In this document: in pieces, positions 55,451 to 64,000 of the stretch
Numbering within the stretch: the first letter of the stretch is position 1
How the letters are laid out: every line of letters starts with the position of its first letter
Source: Bubalus kerabau
Lineage: Eukaryota; Chordata; Mammalia; Artiodactyla; Bovidae
DNA length: 64,000 nucleotides
Reading direction: 5' to 3'
NCBI RefSeq assembly: GCF_029407905.1
Contig: NC_073643.1
Coordinates: forward strand, 37,544,501-37,608,500
Notes under the pieces: generated by a model
The model's database searches: none
Told to the model about the DNA's origin: nothing
What the model saw: only the letters and a program-made list of their open reading frames with translations
Made by a program: the position numbers and the translations under genes

Positions 55451-56724
55451 ACAGTTTCTGTCTATATGGCTGTTCTGGGAGAATTCCAGACCCCTGCAGT
55501 TTTTAGGAAGATATAACATAACATGGTCAATAATTTCTGATTTCTGATCTCATGCTTACACTTGATTCATATATTAGAAGAACTAATGAAAGCAGGTTAC
55601 TGTTGAAGAAATTTATGCCATGCACATATTATTCACAGAAATGTTAACAACTCCTCTACTGAATAGTCATATCCTTGGAGACAGAGACTACCTTCTGTTT
55701 ATCTCTGCATATCTGTAGTTTAGTATTATTTTTAAGTGTTATTGATAGTGTAAACTCCATAAACGTCAGCATTTTTATTATATTCCTTAAACTGTGAAAC
55801 CAGCTATCTAATTTCAGGACATTCTTTTCACCCCTGAAAGAAACCATCTACCCATTGGCAGTCAGTCTTGATTATTTTTTTTTTAAACTAAAGAAAGAAA
55901 GCTGCCAGAGATTAGCAGCATTTAGCATTGGCTTGCAGTCACCTAATTTATGAAAACTTGGCAGTCTCCATTAATTATAGCTTTTCACCAAAATAACCAT
56001 TTTCTTTCACATGCTTTTGAAATTACCTGGTTGAAATCATTGACATTAGTTCATTCCATTTTATACAAACAATTGCTGTCATTAATTCAGAGAAAGTAAA
56101 ATGTATGAACTGTCATAATACTGAAAGTCTATCTGATCTAATCCCTTCTTATCATAGACAGCCTTTAGTACTAAACTATGGCATTACTGATTTTCAGAAT
56201 TCCTTTCTGAGCAAAAAAATGCCTCAAGATAATCCCCCCAAAGTTGATTTTTGATAAGCGTGTATGGAGTGTTGGAAATTCTTTTTGTTCATTGCCTGAA
56301 TGCTGAATGTTTGCAATGAATCTGTGGCAGCTTGAAAATTTTCCCTTCCTGTTTTTAATGAAGGCAGGATTTCCATGACTGTATTTGCCTCTCCCCCGCA
56401 TCAAAGAGGAAGAATGGTTAATATGCATGTTCAGGTTATTGCTTGACTTGCCTATTCAGTGATTTTGGCCTGAATTACCTCATTATTCTGATTAAGAGGT
56501 AGTAAAACATATTTCCTGGGAGCTCAGGGTTTGGATTAAGGAAGTCATAGGGGGTGGGGCTGAGCATTCTCCCCCAGGCTTAACTCCATCAGCACCTCTT
56601 CGTTTTGTTTGATGAGGACAGAGATGAAGAGCTATGAAAACTAAGCTGTCCCCCTCCTCACACTAGTTTGTTCCTGTACCCAGTGCTTTCTTCATATACA
56701 GGGGCTTTTGCTGCCCTGTGGAAA
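55451..56724. other. Unique DNA, possible conserved non-coding element
   Basis: 55905-56120 has CNE-like texture, with TAAT-core sites ('cattaattatagc', 'tcattaattcag', 'cacctaatttatg'). No exon or repeat recognised. The minus frame 56171-56428 has no domain. Confidence 0.4.
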
Positions 56725-56870
56725 TAAAGTCTTGAATTCAAATCCTGGCTCTGCCACTTAGCAACTGTGTAATTTTTGGCAAGTCACTTCATCTCTGTGT
56801 GCCTATTCTGTCACCTGTGAAGTGGGGACAATAATAATAACTATAGGGTTGTTTTTGTTTGACTATTTAT
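56725..56870 (-). mobile_element. MIR SINE, antisense
   Basis: 'caaatcctggctctgccact', 'ttggcaagtcacttcatctc', 'gtcacctgtgaagtggggac' and 'aataataataactatagggt' match antisense MIR closely. Confidence 0.9.
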
Positions 56871-56934
56871 TGGATTTAAAAGGACACAAGGACACAAGCA
56901 GGCACTTGTTTTAAACACTTTGTTCTTTTCCTGA

Positions 56935-57475
56935 TTATTAAAAATTGAGGTATAGTTGATTTACGATGTTTAGGTATACAGCAAAGTGATTTCGTTATAC
57001 ATATATATATATCTGTAAGTATGTATATGTATGTATGCATTCTTTCTCAGATTCTTCTCCGTTATAGGTTATTGTAAGACATTGAATATAGTTCCCTGTG
57101 CTATACAGTAGGTCCTTGTTGTTTATCTGCTTTATATATAGTAATATGTAAATGTTAATCTCAGATTCCTAATTTATCTCCCTCCGCCAACCCCAATTCT
57201 TTTTTGGTAACCATAAGTTTGTTTTCTATGCCTCTGAATTAATTTCTGCTTTATAAATAAATTTATTTGTTAATTTTTTTAGGTCCCACATGTGAGAGAG
57301 ATATTTGTCTTTCTCTGTCTGATTTACTCCACTGGAGAATGTCTAGGTCCATCCTTGTTAACGGCAAATGGCATTATTTCATTCCTTTTTGTGACTGAGT
57401 AGTATTCCATTTTATGTATATATACCACATTTTCTTTAACCATTCATCTGTTGATGGACTGACTTTAAACATAAA
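56935..57475 (-). mobile_element. L1 3' region, antisense
   Basis: 'attgaggtatagttgattta', 'gttccctgtgctatacagta', 'ctttataaataaatttattt', 'ggtcccacatgtgagagaga' and 'gtgactgagtagtattccat' are standard antisense L1 in cetartiodactyls. It includes a short (TA)n. Confidence 0.9.
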
Positions 57476-58449
57476 CACATTCTCTTAGGAGAAAAGGTCT
57501 ATTGGTCTTTTGTCCTCAGTTCTCTGCTCCTGCTTCCTGTTCACTGACAGCCCTGGTAATACAAAAGCTTCAGTAAAAGCAAGTGCTTTTTATCCAGGAA
57601 GAAGCACCCACTAGCTATTCAAGGGGCTCCACATTTGGGTGCCTAAAGGCATGATTAAGGCGCCATAGAAAAGTCACTAGTGTTTTGAGTCTTATTAGAC
57701 ATGCAAGGCTTTGTGGTCAGTATTAGTAGATACATTGTTTCTAAATCTCTGGGGAGGAAGGGGATTTACACCCTTGTGGTTGGTCAGGCTCCCTAGAAAA
57801 GGGCATGTACTCATAGAAAAATGTTTGTTATGGCACATGCTACAAGATTTGTATTTCTGGGATGGTGACAAGAGGACATGAGCATTCATGAATTGGAGCC
57901 AAAGAGTTAGGACTTATACCTACAGGGTAAAAACATAATGATCGCTTAGTTGTAGGACATACCTTCCTTCCATTTTTAAAAAACATAAAGATGGCTTAGT
58001 TGTAGGACATACGTTCCTTTCATTTTTATGTTGAAATGAAATAGATGGGGTTGACATGGTAAATAGGCAGATGATCTCCTAGCCGAGGTAAAGAAGGTTG
58101 CATTAACTGAGGGCCAGAAATGATGCAGGTTTGACTGTGAGAATATCTAGTAGGAAAACAAAATAATATGTAATGTATTTAAATCATATGCAGAGAGGTT
58201 TTTCTCCTTGAGCATATCTCCAAGAGTGTTGATGAAACTCACCTCCGAGTTTCCAAGCTGGCCAAATCCAAGTCAGCTGCTCATCACCTATTTGTTTGTT
58301 TCGGGTCTCTGTCCCTGCTGGACACCATGGTGGGAGTGGCACACACCTGGTCTCCCTTTGTACTTGCACAGAGCCCAGAGGTATAGGTGTTTTTAGTACT
58401 TAAAAATTGTTATCTTAAATTTTGATGGTTTTATTTTTTTCCACCCTCA
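57476..58449. other. Unique DNA with a 50-bp tandem duplication
   Basis: 57929-57978 and 57979-58028 are two copies of a 50-bp unit ('aaaaacataatgatcgctta' and 'aaaaacataaagatggctta' starts), with a few differences. Nothing else recognised. Confidence 0.7.
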
Positions 58450-58535
58450 ATGTAGGTGAGGAAACTGAGACTTAGACGAATCAACCTAAATTCTTTAGAG
58501 AGTAAGGTGATGGAGTAGGACTCTGAAACTGCCGT
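58450..58535 (+). mobile_element. MIR SINE fragment
   Basis: 'gtaggtgaggaaactgagac' and 'gtgatggagtaggactctga' fit the MIR core. Confidence 0.6.
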
Positions 58536-58904
58536 TTTCCACCTTAAAAACTAGAGGCTCTAATGTCTGTCCTGGGTTTTCCTGGTTGGTAGACAACTAG
58601 TCCTAGTGGTTCCCAGCATGACTTCAGTGATGAAGTGAGATGATTTTAAGCATGTTCTTGATGCTACTTAAAGATCTAATCTAATACTGAGCATATGACC
58701 CTCTGTAATTAAAAATAAAATGCTTGTAATTGTGTTAAGAAGAAAGTCTCAGTTTGGAGCTAATAAATCTCTAATGTTTGTTGATCTCCCTTTGTAATGA
58801 GAGAATGTGGACTTCAGGCTCAGAGCCTAAGACTCTAGATAAAATGAACCAATTTTATTTTTGTTGTATTTATTTTTAGTTGTTTATGACAGGCTGGAAC
58901 TGAT
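58536..58904. other. Unique non-coding DNA
   Basis: Nothing recognised. Confidence 0.4.
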
Positions 58905-59660
58905 TGTTCATTGTAGGCAATGCTAAGTGTTTCCTTTTTGAAGTTTTATAACAGTAAAATCTGCTCTTTGTCGTGTACAGTTCTAGGTTTTGAGAAGTAC
59001 ATTGTCCTTCACCTTCCACCGCAATCAGGATCCAGAACTGTTCTGCCTCCTCAAACCCTCTCCACTCCTCCCATTCCCTGGTGCTGCCCCCTTGCAGTCA
59101 ACATCAACCATACACCTGGCAACTGCTGGTTTATTCTCCATCTCTATTGTAGTTTTGCCTTTTATAGACTATCACTGAAATGGAATATGCAGTATCTAGC
59201 CTTTTGAGTCTGGCTTTTTTTTTTTTTTTTTTTTACACTTATTGAAATGTATTTGGGATTAAAATCCACATTGTTGTGTACATTTAAACAGTTGTTGAGT
59301 TCATTGTAAGGACTTTACACTGTGTATCCAATTGTCAATTGAAGCACATTCAGGTTGTCTATCTGTTTTGGGCTGATTATGTGTAGAGCTGCTTAAACAT
59401 TTGTATATAGGTTTTTGTATAAATGTGAGTTTTCATTTATTGAGGATAAATATTTAGGAGTGTGATTTGGGGGTCCTATGTAGATTTGTGTTTAACTTTT
59501 TAACAAGCTGCCAACCTCTTTTTCAAGTGGCTGTACCATTTTGCATCCTTAGCAACAATGTATTAAAAAGTTCCAGTTGCTCCATGTTTTCACTAGCATC
59601 TGGTACTGTAAGTTTTTTTAAAAAGTCCATTCTAATAGGTATATAGCAGTTAAGCATTTC
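58905..59660 (-). mobile_element. Old L1M-type fragment, antisense
   Basis: 'catacacctggcaactgctg', 'ttttatagactatcactgaa', 'ttgtatataggtttttgtat', 'gctgtaccattttgcatcct' and 'tccattctaataggtatata' are antisense L1 text. A roughly 22-nt T-run at 59213-59234 interrupts it. Confidence 0.8.
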
Positions 59661-59700
59661 TTTTGATCTCAAGATATGGCACAAACCGTGTGCGTGCATG

Positions 59701-59896
59701 CCAAGTCACTTCAGTCGTTTTCAACTCTTAGTGACCCCAGGGACTGTAGCCTGCAAGGTTCCTCTGTCCATGGGATTCTCCAGGCAAGAATACTGGAGTG
59801 GGTAGCCATGCCCTCCCTGAGGGGCTCTTTCTGACCTAGGGATCGAACCTGTGGCTCCTGCATTGCAGGCAGATTTTTTCCACTGAGCCACTGGGG
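59701..59896 (-). mobile_element. Bov-tA SINE, antisense
   Basis: 'ccaagtcacttcagtcgttt', 'gaccccagggactgtagcct', 'agggatcgaacctgtggctc', 'actgagccactggggaaa'. Confidence 0.95.
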
Positions 59897-60383
59897 AAAA
59901 ATAGTGTGAGTGGTAGGTAACTGAGTGAATTTAGGGAAAAAACAAGTTCTACTCTACTGTATCTCTGGCAACTAAAGAATAAAGACTATGAGGTTATCTT
60001 GGATATCTAATGAATTTCAAGCAACATAAACACTTGTTTTCTTAACCTGTAAGCAGATGGAGTGACTATGATTTTTGAAAGTCTCGTTACATTTAGATAA
60101 GCAAAACCCAGATGAAGTTAACATCAGATGATCCCATTGAGTATTAACAATTTACTCTTAGTAATGATCCCTCTACAAGCAGTCTGGCCTTGAGGCCAGT
60201 TGGAGTGATGACTTGCCTTGAAACTTAATGGTATTGGGAACACTTAGCAGTAGGAAATAGCATATTAGTGTTTCATTTCTAAAATTTTTTTCCGGCTTAA
60301 ACTGGATATTTCAAGAGAAATTCTAGAAATAAGGCGAGAATGAAGATGAGCTCCAAATCTGGTTTTGTTTCTGTAGCCATTTG
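59897..60383. other. Unique non-coding DNA
   Basis: Nothing recognised. Confidence 0.45.
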
Positions 60384-60523
60384 TTGTTCAGTCACTGTCG
60401 TGTGAGATTCTGCCTCTCCATGGACTGCAGCACACCAGGCTTCCCTGTCCTTCACTGTCTCAGTTTGCTTAAACTCAAAATCCATGGATTCGGTGATGCT
60501 ATCCAACCATCTCATTCTCTGTA
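60384..60523 (-). mobile_element. BovB LINE 3' tip, antisense
   Basis: 'ttgttcagtcactgtcgtgt', 'ggactgcagcacaccaggct', 'gatgctatccaaccatctca'. 'ctgtagcc' at 60371-60378 and 60519-60526 may be the target duplication. Confidence 0.9.
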
Positions 60524-60879
60524 GCCGTAGTTTGTGGAGCTTGATGATAAGGAAGGTAGTTTTTTGATTTCCTCATCAAGATTCCCTCGTGCCAGGTGCA
60601 CTGAAAGTTTATGAACCATACAATGTACCCAAGAAGCAAGCAGCCACTCAAGCTTTGGAGGCAAACTTTTGTGGGTACTGCTAATTCATACTGAGACAGT
60701 CAGCAGGGCAGAGCTCAAATTCATTTATCTGATGTATAAAAGGCTGATAGTATTCACTTCTCTGGTGCAAATCTTGTTAAATTTTAACACTTAAAAAAGA
60801 CTCTGTGTAAGTGATGAATGGGTTGAGATTTAAAAACCAAAATCAGGCAGAAAAATATTGCCACCGTCTCCTGACTTTA

Positions 60880-60920
60880 GGTCACAAAGTGTCGGATACG
60901 ACTGAGCGACTGAACAACCA
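60880..60920 (+). mobile_element. BovB 3' terminal scrap
   Basis: 'ggtcacaaagtgtcggatac' then 'gactgagcgactgaac' is only the last roughly 40 bp of BovB. Confidence 0.85.
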
Positions 60921-61741
60921 CGGCCTATTCATAGCTAAAGGCAAGTAGTGAGGACCTTGATGCTAGCTTTCTATGAAGTGGGAAACCTTGGGACGTATTG
61001 TGTATTGATTCAGTTGGAGCCTCTATTCTTTGGCATGTTCTTGCTAGGATTAAGCCAATAATGAAGTTGTTTGAGTAGGATGCCTAAGAATCAGGACTTT
61101 CAGGATTATTTTATTATTTTAATTATTTTGTTCAATTTATAAAATACCAAAACAGCTAACTACAGGCACAGTGGTACAATTCAGAGGGATGTAAAGAAAC
61201 AGTTTTTTTTTCTCCTCCCATTTCTGCACCCACCCTCTTCTGGTTACCGCTGTTAAGGATTTATTCCATCCATTTAACTATGTATTAACTCAGAAATCAT
61301 GTAGCACCCATAGGGCTTTCTTTTCTCTTTTTCAGTAAAATGCAGTGATTATTTTTATACTTTATGTTACTTAACTGTATATTATAGATATTCTTTCTCA
61401 TAACTGCTTGGGCATCTAACTAGTACTTCTTTACAGAGGGGAAAAAAAAAAAATTTCCTAAGGGCAGATGTACCATATTTCATTTACTCATTCCTATATT
61501 CACAGGAACTCACTTTGTGTGTGTGTATATATTTTGGAGGACTGCTTTTGTTTTGATCTTGTTGCTTTTGGTTTTTGTTTTGGCTGCCAAAAGTGATGGC
61601 ACAAATATCTAAGAAGACTTTTTTCCCCAAGATACCGTATCCAAAAGAAACATAAAGCTTGACTGTCATTTTTCAAAGCAGATAAGAGGTTTTTAAAGGA
61701 TGAGTTTCCTGTGTGAGGACAAGATTCTGCCATTTGATTGT
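60921..61741. other. Non-coding DNA, probable old LINE stretch
   Basis: 61200-61440 ('ctcttctggttaccgctgtt', 'actgtatattatagatattc') resembles an ancient LINE 3' region. The rest is unrecognised. The frames 61484-61733 on the minus strand are low-complexity. Confidence 0.35.
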
Positions 61742-61865
61742 TGTTGTTAAGTCAGTAAGTCATGTCTGACTCTTTGTGACCCTGTGGACTGTTGTTTGCC
61801 AGGCTCCTGTGTCCATGGCCTTTCCCAGACAAGAATACTGGAGCGGGTTGCCATTTCCTTCTCAA
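61742..61865 (-). mobile_element. BovA SINE monomer, antisense
   Basis: 'gttgttgttaagtcagtaag' to 'ttgccatttccttctcaa'. There is no tRNA-like head. 'tttgat' flanks both sides as a weak target duplication. Confidence 0.9.
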
Positions 61866-61964
61866 GCAATTTGATACGTTTCTTATTTTTATTTCAAAAG
61901 CTGAAAGTGCTTTGGGGCCATGGTAATGAACATAGTACTGGAAACGCCCTCCTGGTTTAGAAAT

Positions 61965-62215
61965 GTACTGGCCAATCCAGTTGCCGCTAGCCACGTGTGC
62001 CTCTTTAAATCTAAAGTAATTAACATTAGATAAAATTTCAGTTCAGTTCCTCTGTCACGTTAGCCACATATCAATAGCTACATGTGTACACATGTTGAAC
62101 TTTAATGCTGTGCACCTGAAATGTATTTAATAAAAATAATAATAATAACCAGATGTGGCTCGTGGCTACCATCTTAGACTCACATCTATGAAACATTTCC
62201 CATACGGCAGAAAGT
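61965..62215. mobile_element. Old non-autonomous DNA transposon (probably hAT-Charlie type)
   Basis: 'actggccaatccagttgccg', 'ctagccacgtgtgcctcttt', 'cacgttagccacatatcaat' and, after an A-rich insert, 'gatgtggctcgtggctacca', 'gcagaaagttcttttggaca' match a common mammalian element of this kind. The subfamily is not named. An (AAT)n run lies at about 62128-62148. Confidence 0.6.
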
Positions 62216-62239
62216 TCTTTTGGACAACAATGATTTCAA

Positions 62240-62465
62240 ATGACTAAAGTCAGATTGCCTACTTTGAAATCATAGCTTTCCCCAGCTGAGTTGTATGTGA
62301 CCTTGGGAAGGTTACTTTGCTTCTCTAGGTGTCAGCTTCCTCATCTTTAAAAAAGTGAGTATAATAGCAATCCTTCTGTGTTTCTGAGAAAGATTAGCTA
62401 TAGCACTGTTGATTAACTGTTGAACACTTTACCTAAGATATAAGTAAGCATCAAATAAGTGGAAG
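62240..62465 (-). mobile_element. MIR SINE, antisense
   Basis: 'gttgtatgtgaccttgggaa', 'ggttactttgcttctctagg', 'gcttcctcatctttaaaaaa' and 'ataagtaagcatcaaataag' match antisense MIR. Confidence 0.85.
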
Positions 62466-63589
62466 CTGTTCTTTTTTCCTCGTGTTTGATTATCTCTTCT
62501 TTCTTTTGGAAGGCCAGGAGGTGAGCTCTGTTTGTTTGTTCAGACATGGTAGCTGCAAGATATTGTTGCCCTGGTTTCTAGCTGGACCAACAAAAGACGG
62601 TATAGTAAGCTGTAAGCAACCTCCATTTGTCAGCCTGGTGGCTTTTTTTTAAATACGTTGTCCCTGAGAAACATGGTAGAATTTGTTTTGCTTCTCTTCT
62701 GCCAGGAAGTAACCCTTGTGGCTTTGTTAGAAGTGTGGTTTGTAATGATTGTACCCACCCCAGATGGCTCCTGAAAAACCTTTGAAATGCCATCTGCCAG
62801 GCGTGTGTCCAGCAGACAGCCTGTCATTCTGCTGAAAGAAAAGAGGGGGCGGGGTCCCCTCGCAGGCCCTTTCTCCCTAGCATCTCTGAATGGGAGCCTG
62901 GTCATGTGGCCCAGGCCCAGGGCCGGTTGCTCAGAGGATAACTCCAGTAAGCTCCTGCTGGCCTGCAGAGAGGAAAGGTTTTGTCTGGGTAGTAAACCCT
63001 GAAGGTTTTGTGGGTGGAGATGAATCCTCCCCCACCCCCTTCCCCTGCTGTTTAAAGGCCATTCTAAGCATATTTATTTCCAAGGGAAAATGGTGTCTGC
63101 ATGTTTTCATTTTTCCTCTACAATGTACCATTTCCCCCCAAGTTCTTGATTATTTTCAATCCTTTCAGGAAATTAAGTCCCAGAGGTTAGTGTTGTCGCA
63201 ACAGTTACTCTGACAGATTGTTTCAGAAAACATGACTGGAAGAAATGTCAACGATAAGATGATTCTAGGAAGGGGAGAAAAAACCAAAATATTGTCTGGT
63301 GTGGAAGACTTTAAAAAACAAACAGATCTTCTGTTTGGTCTTACTCATTTATCTGCATTTGGGGGTGCTGGGAATGGAGGGATGGATTTAGTTAATAGTT
63401 TTTTGGTATGGAGACTTGAGTGTGAGAGTTGCCATATAGAACATATTTAGGACAGATTCTTTCACAGCAAGTTTCAAAGAGATTCTGTTCTTGCCCTACA
63501 CTGGAATTTCCCAGTATGATGCATGCAGACTGTTCGTGTTTTCCAAATAGCCGGCTGAACAGCTTCTGCACTTGGCTCTGAGACATCAC
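62466..63589. other. Unique DNA with a local GC-rich patch
   Basis: 62840-62960 is GC-rich, with 'gggggcggggtcccctcgca' (an Sp1-like box) amid AT-rich flanks. It could be an enhancer or minor promoter; evidence is thin. The frames here have no domains. Confidence 0.4.
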
Positions 63590-63990
63590 ACCCTCCTCCT
63601 CTGCTCCTGCTTTGTTGACAGCTGCCTCTTCATCTTCTCTGAGGATCTTTTCCTCTTCTCAGTTTCCAAAAATTGTGAAATTTTTGTGTTTAAGTCAGAC
63701 TTCTTGACTGCTTTTTCTATACTGTCTCTCCCCCTAGATTCTCTCTCTTGCCTTCAAATGCCAGTGGTTTAGTGATAACTCTCAAATTTAGGGCCCAGCC
63801 ACCCATCTGTTTTTTGGTTTACATATTCAGCTGTCCAGAGCTCTCTACACCCAAGGTGTCTGATACGCATCTCAAGCTTTCACATATTCATAAGTGGACT
63901 CTTAATTTTTTTCCCTTATACACCATTCCCCCATCTTCTTGATGTCTGTAAGTAGCACATCCCGTTTGCCCAGGGATGTGCTACTTATTC
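63590..63990 (+). mobile_element. L2 LINE fragment
   Basis: 'tactgtctctccccctagat', 'gtgataactctcaaatttag', 'cagctgtccagagctctcta' and 'gtctgatacgcatctcaagc' follow an L2 coding-region stretch. The open frames here (63572-63942) are L2-derived or chance. Confidence 0.55.
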
Positions 63991-64000
63991 TTCTGTTTTT

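Overview
The window is nuclear DNA of a ruminant, almost certainly a bovid and probably cattle-like. The evidence is the repeat content: Bov-tA SINEs (tRNA-Glu-like head with A/B boxes), dimeric Bov-A2 SINEs with CAG-type tails, many BovB (RTE) LINE fragments, the bovine L1 3' end ('gtggcggattcattttgata' type), and older cetartiodactyl CHR SINEs. Beneath these lie ancient mammalian MIR, L2, L1M, MLT1-like and Tigger remnants. Species cannot be fixed from sequence alone.

No protein-coding exon is convincing. The open frames are repeat-borne (BovB reverse transcriptase, L1 and L2 3' ends, SINEs) or chance frames, many without an ATG. The one strong genic signal is a CpG island at about 18.12-18.96 kb on the plus strand. 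It holds a TATA box that is also an exact CArG motif (18349-18358), an initiator about 31 bp downstream, and a predicted 94-nt non-coding first exon (18382-18475) ending at a good splice donor. If real, everything to the right (more than 45 kb) is first intron. I cannot name the gene.

Layout. 1-18 kb: upstream flank rich in SINEs and old LINEs, with a cluster of small perfect hairpins at 335-456. 18.1-19 kb: CpG-island promoter followed by a 50-nt homopurine run. 19.7-28.8 kb: dense BovB/SINE block. It includes a composite element (24264-25042: leader, five GC-rich tandem units, BovB 3' end) inside one candidate target-site duplication, and a Tigger transposon fused to a 5'-truncated BovB (26726-28771). 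29-36 kb: mostly unique or ancient sequence. 36-37.8 kb: nested L2, BovB, Bov-A2 and L1. 38-46 kb: repeat-poor. 46-50.6 kb: L2-rich, ending in a second Tigger/BovB chimera with exactly the same junction as the first. 50.6-53.3 kb: the longest repeat-poor stretch after 40.9-44.2 kb, flanked by inverted BovB copies of more than 1 kb. 54-64 kb: unique DNA with MIR, L1, L2 and a few SINEs.

The observations most worth checking are the SVA-like composite, the shared Tigger/BovB junction, the CArG/TATA promoter, and the 5' hairpin cluster. There is no evidence of a multi-gene system. Orientation of repeats is given relative to each family's usual consensus, recognised from memory; subfamily names are provisional.
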